52,325 nt of DNA from an uncultured Eubacteriales bacterium (GTDB taxonomy: Bacteria; Bacillota; Clostridia; Christensenellales; Borkfalkiaceae): NCBI GenBank assembly GCA_900549005.1, contig URMT01000002.1:1-52325 (forward strand). Reading direction: 5' to 3'. Below the pieces are notes generated by a model. It was not told the origin of the DNA. It saw only the letters and a program-made list of their open reading frames with translations, and did no database searches. Of the stretch, positions 32,320 through 40,706 are shown piece by piece. Each line of letters opens with the position of its first letter. Within the stretch, counting starts at the first letter, position 1. The position numbers and the translations under genes are program-made.

Positions 32320-34077
32320 ATGCGACCTCTCAACCAGAAACAGACCGTAAAGCGTATATTCAGACAGTTAAAGGGCTATATACCGCTCATAATTCTTTCG
32401 CTTTTAATGGCGGTAATCACCGTTGCGGGCAACATAATAGTTCCGATTTTCTTCGGCGAAGCCATAAACCTGATAGCAGAGGGCGGCAGCGACATTGAGG
32501 GTATACTTCGCTATTTTGCCGTAACAGGTGCGCTGATTGCAGTTACCTGCCTTTCGCAGTGGCTGATGAACGTGATAAACAACAAGATTACGTTTTCGGT
32601 GACCGAGGACATAAGAAAAGAGGCGTTCGAACACATTCAGCGACTGCCGCTCAGATACCTCGACGCGCACCCCTACGGCGACATTGTAAGCAGAAACATT
32701 GCCGACGTTGACCAGTTTGCCGACGGACTTTTGATGGGCTTTACCCAGTTCTTTACGGGCGTGCTCACCATAATAAGCGTGCTCGTGATGATGTTCGTTT
32801 TAAACTGGATAATAGCGCTCGCCGTGTTCGTGCTCACGCCGCTTTCGCTCTTTATTGCAAAGTTCATTTCAACCAGAACTTACAGGCTTTTCCGCACAAA
32901 TTCGCAGATACGCGGCGAACAGACCGCCTTTATCGACGAAATGGTGGGCAACCTCAAAGTAGTTCAGGCATTTTCGCACGAGGGCGAAAATTCAGAAAAG
33001 TTTGACGAGATAAACGAAAGGCTTTCAAAGGCGTCTCTCGATGCGACCTTCTTCTCGTCGCTGCCCAATCCCACGACGAGGTTCGTAAACTCGCTTGTAT
33101 ATGCCGCGGTTGCGCTTGCGGGCGCGCTCACCATTATTTACCCGTCGGTTCTGCCCGTCGCCTTCAACGTGGGCAAGCTGACCACGCTTTTAAGCTACGC
33201 CAACCAATACACCAAGCCGTTCAACGAAATTACGGGCGTGATAACCGAACTGCAAAACGCCATTGCGTGCGCGGGCAGAATTTACGAACTTATCGACGAG
33301 CCCGCGCAGATTCCCGATAAAGAGGACGCCGCGGTGCTTGAAAGCGCGAAGGGGGAAGTAGATTTCAAGGACGTCTGCTTCTCTTACAGCGAAGAAAGGA
33401 AGCTGATAGAAAACCTCAACATAGCCGTAAAGGCGGGGCAGAGGATAGCCATAGTAGGGCCCACGGGCTGCGGCAAGACGACTTTAATCAACCTTTTGAT
33501 GCGCTTTTACGACGTAGACGGCGGAAGCATAAGCGTGGACGGCACCGACATACGCGACATAACGCGCCATTCGCTGCGCCGCAACTACGGTATGGTATTG
33601 CAGGATACCTGGCTGAAAAGCGGCACAATAAAGCAGAACATTGCAATGGGCAAGCCAGACGCCACCGACGAAGAGATTACAGAGGCGGCAAAGAACGCGC
33701 ATTCGCACAAGTTTATAATTCAGCTCGAAAACGGGTACGACACGGTGATTTCGGAGGATGGCGGAAACCTTTCGCAGGGGCAGAAACAGCTTTTGTGTAT
33801 AACGCGAATAATGCTCACCCTGCCGCCGATGCTCATTCTGGACGAGGCAACCTCCTCGATAGATACGCGCACCGAAATGCAGATTCAGGAGGCGTTCACG
33901 CAGATGATGCAGGGCAGGACGTGCTTTATAGTTGCGCACAGGCTGTCTACCGTAAAGAATGCCGACCTCATACTCGTAATGCGCGACGGCAAAATAATAG
34001 AGCAGGGCAAGCACGAAGAGCTGATTGCGCTCGGCGGATTTTATAATAAACTTTACAACAGCCAGTTTGCAATTTGA
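32320..34077 (+). CDS. ABC exporter half, consensus-site subunit
   Basis: A 585-residue partner of the preceding protein. Six hydrophobic segments (about 1-330) then an NBD with Walker A IVGPTGCGKTTLINLL, signature NLSQGQKQLL, Walker B MLILDEATSSID with the catalytic Glu, and H-loop FIVAHRLSTVKNAD, all intact. GGAGGGAG precedes the start. Together the two halves make an asymmetric exporter with one active ATPase site. The -35 box of the next promoter overlaps its stop codon. Confidence 0.94.
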   Translation: MRPLNQKQTVKRIFRQLKGYIPLIILSLLMAVITVAGNIIVPIFFGEAINLIAEGGSDIEGILRYFAVTGALIAVTCLSQWLMNVINNKITFSVTEDIRKEAFEHIQRLPLRYLDAHPYGDIVSRNIADVDQFADGLLMGFTQFFTGVLTIISVLVMMFVLNWIIALAVFVLTPLSLFIAKFISTRTYRLFRTNSQIRGEQTAFIDEMVGNLKVVQAFSHEGENSEKFDEINERLSKASLDATFFSSLPNPTTRFVNSLVYAAVALAGALTIIYPSVLPVAFNVGKLTTLLSYANQYTKPFNEITGVITELQNAIACAGRIYELIDEPAQIPDKEDAAVLESAKGEVDFKDVCFSYSEERKLIENLNIAVKAGQRIAIVGPTGCGKTTLINLLMRFYDVDGGSISVDGTDIRDITRHSLRRNYGMVLQDTWLKSGTIKQNIAMGKPDATDEEITEAAKNAHSHKFIIQLENGYDTVISEDGGNLSQGQKQLLCITRIMLTLPPMLILDEATSSIDTRTEMQIQEAFTQMMQGRTCFIVAHRLSTVKNADLILVMRDGKIIEQGKHEELIALGGFYNKLYNSQFAI

Positions 34078-34102
34078 CTAAGCCGTAAAAAAATAGTATA
34101 AT
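34074..34102 (+). promoter_or_regulatory. Promoter and leader of the ABC-F gene
   Basis: TTGACT (34074-34079), 17 bases, TATAAT (34097-34102). About 100 nt of leader follows, with complementary pieces CGCGGC (34140-34145) and GCCGCG (34172-34177) and a short upstream ORF beginning ATG 34147 that overlaps the ABC-F start in another frame. ABC-F resistance genes are often controlled by ribosome-sensing leaders, but no peptide or hairpin here is proven. Confidence 0.6.
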
Positions 34103-34210
34103 ATCTGCCGTAAATTTTTTATAAATTTTCGAGCGGCGACGCGGCTATGGCCAAAAAACATACTTATTTAGGCCGCGGAGCGGACCCAATTTATAATTCC
34201 GGAGAAATAA

Positions 34211-35788
34211 ATGCTTCAAGTAAACAACGTATCGCTGCAATACGGCAGCAAAAAACTGTTCGAGGACGTAAACCTTAAATTCACCAAAGGCAACTGCTAC
34301 GGCATAATCGGCGCCAACGGTGCGGGTAAGTCTACGTTCTTAAAGATTCTCAGCGGCGAAATCGAGCCCAACAAGGGCGAAGTTACGCTTGACAAGACGG
34401 AGAGAATGTCCGTTTTGCAGCAGAACCAGAACGCGTTCGACAACGTCACCGTTTTAAGGGCTGTTATGCTCGGGCATAAGCGCCTTGTCCGCATAATGGA
34501 CGAAAAGGAGGCGCTGTACGCAAAGGCCGACTTCACCGAAGAGGACGGCGTGCGCGCAAGCGAGCTTGAAGCCGAATTTGCCGAGCTGGGCGGCTGGGAG
34601 GCCGAATATGAGGCGCAGACGCTTTTGAACGAGCTCGACATACCCGAAGAATACCACAATATGATGATGGCCGACCTCGACGCAAAGCGCAAAGTAAAGG
34701 TGTTGCTTGCGCAGGCGCTTTTCGGCAATCCCGACGTGCTTCTTTTGGACGAGCCCACCAACAACCTCGACATAAAGACGGTGCGCTGGCTTGAAAATTA
34801 TCTGCTCGATTTTGAAAACACCATAATCATCGTTTCGCATAACAGGCACTTTTTAAACAAGGTATGCACGCACATCTGCGACGTGGACTATGGCAAGATA
34901 AATATGATGCTCGGCAACTACGACTTCTGGTACGAAACCAGCCAGCTCCTCGCGCGGCAGCAGCGCGACCAGAACAAGAAGAACGAGCAGAGGGCGAAGG
35001 AGTTGCAGGACTTCATTGCAAGATTCGCCGCCAACGCCTCCAAGTCGAGGCAGGCGACTTCGAGAAAGAAGGAACTTGAAAAGCTCACCATATCAGACTT
35101 CAAGCCTTCGCTCAGGAAATATCCGTATATCGATTTTAAGTACGAAAAGGAACTCGGAAACGATATACTTATGGTGGAAAACCTCACCAAAAAGGGATAT
35201 TTCGAAAACGTTTCGTTCACCGTTCAGCGCGACGACAAGATAGGTATCGTATCTGACAAGAGCACGACTATCACAATGCTTTACGACATCCTTATGGGCA
35301 AGGTTCAGCCCGACGGCGGCACTGTAAAGTGGGGCAAGACGGTTACGGCTTCGTACTTCCCCGAAAACAACAACGAATATTTCCAGAACTGCGAGCTTAC
35401 ACTCGTGCAGTGGCTCAGTCAGTTTTCAAAAGACCACTACGAAGAGTATCTGCGCGGCTGGCTGGGAAGAATGTTGTTTTCAGGCGAAGAGGCGTTGAAG
35501 CAGGCCAAAGTACTTTCCGGCGGCGAAAAGGTAAGGTGTATGCTTGCCAAAATGATGCTTGAAGGCGGAAACTTCCTTATTCTTGACGAGCCGACGAACC
35601 ACCTCGACCTCGAAAGTATCACCGCGCTCAACAACGGAATGAAGAACTTCAAGGGTTGTATGCTTTTTACCTCGCACGACCAGGAGCTGATGAACACCGT
35701 CGGCAACCGCATAATCGAAATAAACGGCACCAAGACGTTCGACAAGAACATAACTTACGATGAGTATATCGACTTAATAACTCAGTAA
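34211..35788 (+). CDS. ABC-F family ribosome-associated ATPase
   Basis: A 525-residue soluble protein with two ABC domains and no membrane part. Domain 1: Walker A IIGANGAGKSTFLKIL and Walker B LLLDEPTNNLDI; linker with a charged helical pair around 240-310 (QRDQNKKNEQRAKELQDF), the region that reaches the peptidyl-transferase centre in this family; domain 2: signature VLSGGEKVRCMLAKMM and Walker B LILDEPTNHLDL, but the second Walker A (GIVSDKSTTITML) lacks the GxxGxGKS consensus. The degenerate second Walker A is found in YbiT/YdiF-like members. Role: translation factor or antibiotic resistance, not resolved. Confidence 0.9.
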   Translation: MLQVNNVSLQYGSKKLFEDVNLKFTKGNCYGIIGANGAGKSTFLKILSGEIEPNKGEVTLDKTERMSVLQQNQNAFDNVTVLRAVMLGHKRLVRIMDEKEALYAKADFTEEDGVRASELEAEFAELGGWEAEYEAQTLLNELDIPEEYHNMMMADLDAKRKVKVLLAQALFGNPDVLLLDEPTNNLDIKTVRWLENYLLDFENTIIIVSHNRHFLNKVCTHICDVDYGKINMMLGNYDFWYETSQLLARQQRDQNKKNEQRAKELQDFIARFAANASKSRQATSRKKELEKLTISDFKPSLRKYPYIDFKYEKELGNDILMVENLTKKGYFENVSFTVQRDDKIGIVSDKSTTITMLYDILMGKVQPDGGTVKWGKTVTASYFPENNNEYFQNCELTLVQWLSQFSKDHYEEYLRGWLGRMLFSGEEALKQAKVLSGGEKVRCMLAKMMLEGGNFLILDEPTNHLDLESITALNNGMKNFKGCMLFTSHDQELMNTVGNRIIEINGTKTFDKNITYDEYIDLITQ

Positions 35789-35819
35789 CGAATATATAGT
35801 TTAATATTGTAAAATAATC

Positions 35820-35861
35820 GCCGCAGGCTTCAACGCAAATATTGTTGCCTGCGGCTTTTTT
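35820..35861 (+). terminator. Terminator of the ABC-F gene
   Basis: GCCGCAGGC/GCCTGCGGC followed by TTTTTT. Confidence 0.85.
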
Positions 35862-36000
35862 ATGCGGATTGATAAAATAATCGGCCTGATAAAACCGATG
35901 AAGAGTAACAGAGAAAACAGCGTCAATATGCGCGCAAAAGCGCGAAACGACAGCATTTAAGCTGTTACCCCATAATGCGCCCAATGATTATTTTACAATA

Positions 36001-36007
36001 TTCGACA
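36001..36007 (-). promoter_or_regulatory. 0A box upstream of the Spo0A homologue
   Basis: TTCGACA on the + strand is TGTCGAA on the minus strand, a perfect match to the 0A box core bound by Spo0A. It lies about 60 bases before the -35 box of the spo0A-like gene in a very AT-rich stretch, so autoregulation is plausible. A 7-base match alone can occur by chance. Confidence 0.5.
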
Positions 36008-36067
36008 GTATTTTTAAAAATATTACAATTTTTGTAAATAAATTTAATGAATATTTTACAAAAATAC

Positions 36068-36096
36068 TTTACTTTTGCCATTTTGCGTTGTATAAT
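36068..36096 (+). promoter_or_regulatory. Promoter of the spo0A-like gene
   Basis: TTTACT (36068-36073), 17 bases, TATAAT (36091-36096), 48 bases before ATG 36144. Confidence 0.65.
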
Positions 36097-36143
36097 CGTA
36101 TTTGTCAAACAAAATAAGTCAAAAAAATTTTTCGGAGGACAAT

Positions 36144-36914
36144 ATGAAAACGGCAAATATCGTAATACTTGAAAGTAGTGAAGAGTTTTTGGACGAGCTT
36201 AAAAATTACTTCGACGGCAAAGACGAGTTCAATGTGTGCGCGGTGACCGGCAGCGGCAATGCAGGCATGGAGTACATAGAAACTTACAAGCCCGACGTAG
36301 TTATTTTAAACCTCGTTTTAAGCGGGCGCGACGGCTTCGGCGTTCTGGACTATATAAAGAACAATTGCCCGGAATGTCAGTCGATAGTGGTTTCAAACTT
36401 TTCTGACGAAAAGATTGTTAACTCGGCTATCTCTCACGGCGCAAAGTATTACTTTGTTAAACCGGTTGACCCTCAGAGCATCGCCGAAAGGGTAACCGAC
36501 ATACTTTCTGAAAAGGCAGTCGAATATAAGGTTGCCGCAGATGTAAGGGCCAAGCGCAGAATAGCCTCTCTCGACGAAAAGATATCGAATATCTTTATTT
36601 CGATAGGAATACCGCCGCACATAAAGGGCTATGTCTATCTGCGCGAAGGAATCAAAATGGCAATCGAAAATCCTTCGGTAATAAACAACGTAACAAAGGA
36701 GCTGTATCCAAGCATCGGAAAGAAGTTCGATACTACGGCCAGCAAAGTTGAACGCGCCATCCGCCACGCCATAGAAGTTGCGTGGAACAGGGGCAGGGTA
36801 GAGGCAATAAACGCAATTTTCGGCGTAAGAGTGTACATAGGCAGCGAACGCCCCACAAACAGCGAGTTTATTGCGCTTGTCGCCGATAAACTTATCCTCG
36901 AAGAGTTGTTATAA
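36144..36914 (+). CDS. spo0A: Spo0A homologue with non-phosphorylatable receiver
   Basis: A 256-residue protein with ribosome-binding site CGGAGG. The C-terminal domain (about 145-256) is a close match to the Spo0A effector domain: ISIGIPPHIKGYVYLREGI, TTASKVERAIRHAIEVAW (DNA recognition helix) and PTNSEFIALVADKL. The N-terminal receiver fold is recognisable (ILESSEEFLDELKNYF, KPDVVILNLVLSGRDGFGVL, KYYFVKPVD) but the phospho-acceptor Asp is Asn (ILNLVLSG, Spo0A has VLDIIMPH), and the two acidic residues that bind Mg2+ are Glu-Ser. The switch Thr is Ser and the Lys is kept. It probably binds 0A boxes without phosphorelay control. No sporulation genes lie nearby. Confidence 0.9.
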   Translation: MKTANIVILESSEEFLDELKNYFDGKDEFNVCAVTGSGNAGMEYIETYKPDVVILNLVLSGRDGFGVLDYIKNNCPECQSIVVSNFSDEKIVNSAISHGAKYYFVKPVDPQSIAERVTDILSEKAVEYKVAADVRAKRRIASLDEKISNIFISIGIPPHIKGYVYLREGIKMAIENPSVINNVTKELYPSIGKKFDTTASKVERAIRHAIEVAWNRGRVEAINAIFGVRVYIGSERPTNSEFIALVADKLILEELL

Positions 36915-36926
36915 ATAAATTTGAAT

Positions 36927-36946
36927 AGTACTATGTCAGACATAAT
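36927..36946 (+). repeat. Dispersed 20-bp motif, copy 3
   Basis: AGTACTATGTCAGACATAAT, 12 bases after the spo0A-like stop. It contains the perfect dyad TATGTC-A-GACATA. Confidence 0.75.
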
Positions 36947-37008
36947 CATTATTTATCGCTACTGATTGCTCATATGGTTTACCTTATTATTATCACCGCT
37001 ATTATTAT

Positions 37009-37055
37009 CACCACTGCGGGAGCAAAAAATTTTTGCTCCCGCAGTGGTGTTTTTA
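37009..37055 (+). terminator. Very strong terminator after the Spo0A homologue
   Basis: CACCACTGCGGGAGC pairs with GCTCCCGCAGTGGTG (15 bp), the stem extended by an A-run/T-run, followed by TTTTT. It is preceded by a short direct repeat of ATTATTATCACC. Confidence 0.9.
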
Positions 37056-37131
37056 GAAGAGGAGTTTATCTGATGTTAGTCAAAAACATATAACCGAAAA
37101 CAGCTTTGCAGGCGTTACGCCTTAAAAACGC

Positions 37132-37160
37132 TTGCATTTTTGCGAAACGTATTATATAAT
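37132..37160 (+). promoter_or_regulatory. Promoter for tRNA-Leu(CAA)
   Basis: TTGCAT (37132-37137), 17 bases, TATAAT (37155-37160), 10 bases before the tRNA. Confidence 0.8.
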
Positions 37161-37170
37161 TTAGAAGCTT

Positions 37171-37257
37171 GCCGCTGTGGTGGAATTGGCAGACGCGATG
37201 GACTCAAAATCCATTGGTAGTGATACCATATCGGTTCGACCCCGATCAGCGGCACCA
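37171..37257 (+). tRNA. tRNA-Leu(CAA)
   Basis: Type II tRNA of 87 nt with encoded CCA: acceptor GCCGCTG/CAGCGGC, D-arm GTGGAATTGGCAGACGC, anticodon arm ATGGA-CTCAAAA-TCCAT (anticodon CAA), T-loop TTCGACC. It decodes UUG. It is the only one of the four tRNAs in the window without a mirroring element behind it. Confidence 0.93.
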
Positions 37258-37266
37258 CAATTTGCT

Positions 37267-37300
37267 TATCCCCGTACAAACACCGTACGGGGATATTTTT
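37267..37300 (+). terminator. tRNA-Leu(CAA) terminator
   Basis: TATCCCCGTAC/GTACGGGGATA around a 7-base loop, followed by TTTTT. Unlike the other three tRNA terminators it does not include the CCA end. The next 185 bases up to the polA promoter hold no gene or repeat that I recognise. Confidence 0.85.
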
Positions 37301-37485
37301 CTTTCGCGTCTTTGCGCTAAGCTTATGTGCTCGCCTGGGAAAGAAAGTTTCTTTAAAGTGTTTGGTTGCAAATTTTCTGGCGGAGTAGCGGGACGGACAG
37401 GGACAGCAGCGGCACGGCAACCGGCGCGCCGATTCAACGCAAAAAATTTAATTGCGCGCATTTTTGCGATTTCCGCATATTTCTG

Positions 37486-37514
37486 TTGCGAAAATGCGCC
37501 GTGAATGGTAAAAT
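37486..37514 (+). promoter_or_regulatory. Leaderless promoter of polA
   Basis: TTGCGA (37486-37491), 17 bases, TAAAAT (37509-37514); ATG 37522 follows after 7 bases with no ribosome-binding site. Confidence 0.7.
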
Positions 37515-37521
37515 TTTATCT

Positions 37522-40071
37522 ATGGATAAACTCGTTCTGATTGACGGCAACAGCCTGTTAAACCGTGCGTTCTATGCAACGCCCGTATTTTCAACAAAAA
37601 GCGGACAGCCTACCAATGCAATTTTCGGTTTTACCAAACTGATTTTAAAAATACTTTCCGATTTGAAGCCCGAATATCTGATTGTGGCTTTTGACCTTAA
37701 AGCGCCCACATTCAGGCACAAGATGTACGAAGGCTATAAGTCAACGCGCAAAGGTATGCCCGACGAGCTTGCTGCTCAGGTCGAGCCGCTCAAATGCCTG
37801 CTCGGCGAAATGAAAATTGCCACCTGTGCGAAAGAGGGCTACGAAGCCGACGACATTATAGGCACGCTTTCCGATAAATTCGACGTGCATTCCTATATCT
37901 ATACGGGCGACCGCGACAGCTATCAGCTCGTCAATGAAAAGACCGACGTTTATTTTACAAAGCGCGGCGTTTCTGACCTTTTGAAGCTGAATAAAGATAA
38001 CTTCAAAGAGGAAACGGGGCTGGAACCTTCGCAGATAATCGATTTGAAGGCGCTTATGGGCGACAAGTCTGACGACATCCCCGGCGTCGCGGGTATCGGC
38101 GAAAAGACGGCACGCGGACTGATTGAAAAGTACGGCACGCTGGACGGGGTTTACGGGCATATAGATGAAATCAAAGGCGCGCTTAAAGAAAAGCTGATAA
38201 ACGGCAAAGAGAGCGCTTACCTTTCTTACACGCTTGCCACAATCGACAGAAAATGCGACATTGAAATAGACCTTTCCACCTGCCGCGCACCGGGCAAATT
38301 TTCTGCCGAAGTAAGAAAGATGTTTTCTGAATTTGAATTCCGCAGCCTGAACAGGGACGAGTACTTTGACGAGAATTCCGCAGCGGTGAGCAACAGCGCC
38401 GTCGTATATCCCGAAATTGTTAAAATCTGCAATTATTCAGACTTTGAAAGGGCGGTTGCGGGGCAGAAGCAACTTTGCGCCGACTTTGACGGGCGATGCC
38501 TGCACTTATATTATGGCACGTGCGAATACCTAGCATTGTGCAGCGACGACCTGCTCGGCGAAAATATGCCGCACGACGACTTCGAGCGCGCCCTTTCGCA
38601 TATTTTTTCCGACAGGGAACGCACGATAAATTTGTTTGACTGCAAGGCGGCAATGCACGAACTTGAAAAATGGAACGTGCCTTTTGAGTGCGGCTTCGAC
38701 GACCTTTCGCTCATAGTCTATCTCTGCGGAGAATCGGGCGGAGAAACGCTGAAACAGTTGTGCGAAAACCATATGCTCGACTGCAATTTCCGCGCGTTCT
38801 GCGTAAGCAGACTGTTTGTCGAATACCGTAAAACGCTTGAAGATACCGACTGCGCTCGTCTTTACACATATATAGAAAAGCCGCTTATAAAAGTACTTTA
38901 CGATATGGAGAGCGACGGCGTTTCGGTAAGCGCAGAAGCTCTTTCGGCTCTCGGCAAACAATACACCTCAATAACGGCCGCGCTTTCGGAAGAAATTTTC
39001 AGCGACTGCGGCTGTCGGTTCAATATAAATTCGCCTTCGCAGCTCGGCGAAGTGCTGTTTGAAAAACTCGGACTCAAATCGGGCAAGAAGGGCAAGAATG
39101 GCAAATACTCGACAAATGCCGAAATTCTTGAAAAACTTGCCGAAGAAAACCCCGTTGCGGGCAAAGTTCTCAGATACAGGTTTTATCAGAAGCTGCTCTC
39201 AACGTACATTACAGGTTTACAGCCGTTTATAGATAAAAACGGTCTTGTTCACACGACTTATAATCAGACGATAACGGCGACGGGCAGGCTTTCGAGCACC
39301 AATCCCAACCTGCAAAACATACCTATAAGGGAAGAAGAGGGCAGGGAACTGAGGAAGGTGTTCGTTCCGCGCGAGGGCAATATCTTTCTCGACGCCGATT
39401 ACTCGCAGATTGAACTGCGCCTTTTAGCGCACTTTTCGGGTTGCAAAGAGCTGGTTGAGGCGTACAACGAGGGTAAGGACATACACTCGATAACGGCTTC
39501 GCAGGTGTTCGGCGTGCCGCTTGAAGAAGTTACGCCCAAAATGCGAAGAGAGGCAAAGGCCGTAAACTTCGGAATAATTTACGGCATAAGCGAATTCGGC
39601 CTTGCCCGCAACTTAGGCATACCGTACGGCACCGCCAAAAACTATATAGAAAAGTACTTTGCCACTTACAGTGCGGTAAAAGAGTATATGAATTCAAACG
39701 TTGCTTTTGCGCGGGAACACGGGTACGTGACTACCCTGACGGGCAGAAGGCGCTTCATACCCGAAATCAAGTCGCCCAACGCCAACCTGCGGCAGTTCGG
39801 CGAGCGCGCCGCAATGAATATGCCCCTGCAAGGTTCAAGCGCAGACATAATCAAAATAGCTATGATTAACGTGCACAACAGGCTTAAAAGCGAAGGGCTT
39901 AAAGCCAGGCTTATTTTGCAGGTGCACGACGAACTTGTGCTGGACTGCCCCGAAAACGAAGGAGAGAGGGCAGCTGAAATTCTTAAACACGAAATGGAAA
40001 ACGCCGTAAAGCTCACCGTGCCGCTCACGGTAGAGGTGCACAGCGGAAAGAACTGGTACGATGCAAAGTAA
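37522..40071 (+). CDS. polA: DNA polymerase I
   Basis: An 849-residue polymerase used in repair and Okazaki-fragment maturation. The N-terminal 5' nuclease domain (LVLIDGNSLLNRAFYA, IVAFDLKAPTFRHKMYEGYK, GVAGIGEKTARGLIEKYG) is complete. The middle exonuclease-like domain lacks a convincing DxE proofreading motif. The polymerase domain has motif A LDADYSQIELRLLAHFS, the O-helix RREAKAVNFGIIYGIS and motif C LILQVHDELVLDC. ATG 37522 begins the conserved nuclease domain; the upstream in-frame ATG crosses the promoter and is rejected. It overlaps coaE by 11 bases. Confidence 0.96.
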   Translation: MDKLVLIDGNSLLNRAFYATPVFSTKSGQPTNAIFGFTKLILKILSDLKPEYLIVAFDLKAPTFRHKMYEGYKSTRKGMPDELAAQVEPLKCLLGEMKIATCAKEGYEADDIIGTLSDKFDVHSYIYTGDRDSYQLVNEKTDVYFTKRGVSDLLKLNKDNFKEETGLEPSQIIDLKALMGDKSDDIPGVAGIGEKTARGLIEKYGTLDGVYGHIDEIKGALKEKLINGKESAYLSYTLATIDRKCDIEIDLSTCRAPGKFSAEVRKMFSEFEFRSLNRDEYFDENSAAVSNSAVVYPEIVKICNYSDFERAVAGQKQLCADFDGRCLHLYYGTCEYLALCSDDLLGENMPHDDFERALSHIFSDRERTINLFDCKAAMHELEKWNVPFECGFDDLSLIVYLCGESGGETLKQLCENHMLDCNFRAFCVSRLFVEYRKTLEDTDCARLYTYIEKPLIKVLYDMESDGVSVSAEALSALGKQYTSITAALSEEIFSDCGCRFNINSPSQLGEVLFEKLGLKSGKKGKNGKYSTNAEILEKLAEENPVAGKVLRYRFYQKLLSTYITGLQPFIDKNGLVHTTYNQTITATGRLSSTNPNLQNIPIREEEGRELRKVFVPREGNIFLDADYSQIELRLLAHFSGCKELVEAYNEGKDIHSITASQVFGVPLEEVTPKMRREAKAVNFGIIYGISEFGLARNLGIPYGTAKNYIEKYFATYSAVKEYMNSNVAFAREHGYVTTLTGRRRFIPEIKSPNANLRQFGERAAMNMPLQGSSADIIKIAMINVHNRLKSEGLKARLILQVHDELVLDCPENEGERAAEILKHEMENAVKLTVPLTVEVHSGKNWYDAK

Positions 40072-40657
40072 CAAAAAAATTTACGCCATAACGGGCGGGA
40101 TAGGGTGCGGCAAGACGGCCGTTTCGCAGATTATAAGAAAAGAGGGCTATCCCGTATTTTCCTGCGATGAAATCTACGCCGCGCTTGTGCGCGGCGGCAA
40201 AATGGTACGCGCTATCGAAAGGGAATTTAGCGGCGTGACGGCGGCAGACGGGTCGCTGGACAGGCAAAAGCTGTCGGCTAAGGTTTTCGGCAATCCTGCC
40301 GCCCTGCAAAAGCTGAACCAAATTACGCACCCTGCCATACTTGACGGGTTGTTCAGGCTTGCGTCCGAATCGGAAAGCAGTACGGTATTCTGCGAAGTGC
40401 CTTTATTTTTTGAAGCCGGGTTGCAGAACAGATTTGACGGGGCGATAGTCGTAGTCCGCAGTCTTGAAAAGCGCGTTCAGGCGGTTATCGAAAGAAGCGG
40501 AATAAGCCGTGAAGAGGTGCTCGCGCGCATAAATTCGCAGTTCGATTATTCGTCCGCCGACCTTTCGGGATATTATATTGTAACTAACGATGGCAACATA
40601 GACGATTTGGCGCAAAAAGTTAAAAAAATTCTGCAAAACATAGCAAATTTGACTTGA
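40061..40657 (+). CDS. coaE: Dephospho-CoA kinase
   Basis: A 198-residue P-loop kinase for the last step of coenzyme A synthesis. P-loop ITGGIGCGKTAVSQII at the N-terminus, substrate segment FSCDEIYAALV, NQITHPAILDGLF, CEVPLFFEAGLQNRFD and the ERSGISREEVLARINSQ lid region all match CoaE. It starts inside the end of polA (polA-coaE is a common Firmicute pair) and its stop codon overlaps the -35 box of the next tRNA promoter. Confidence 0.94.
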   Translation: MQSNKKIYAITGGIGCGKTAVSQIIRKEGYPVFSCDEIYAALVRGGKMVRAIEREFSGVTAADGSLDRQKLSAKVFGNPAALQKLNQITHPAILDGLFRLASESESSTVFCEVPLFFEAGLQNRFDGAIVVVRSLEKRVQAVIERSGISREEVLARINSQFDYSSADLSGYYIVTNDGNIDDLAQKVKKILQNIANLT

Positions 40658-40682
40658 CATAGACGGCGATTTATTATAGAAT
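40654..40682 (+). promoter_or_regulatory. Promoter for tRNA-Leu(AAG)
   Basis: TTGACA (40654-40659), 17 bases, TAGAAT (40677-40682). Confidence 0.8.
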
Positions 40683-40706
40683 AATTCTCGCTTGTGAGCA
40701 AGAAAC

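Noticed and set aside
37258..37485. A fourth tRNA-mirroring element behind tRNA-Leu(CAA)
   Set aside because: I looked for inverted or direct copies of its T-arm (TTCGACCCCGAT) in the following 220 bases and found none; only a vague GC-rich patch at 37380-37435.
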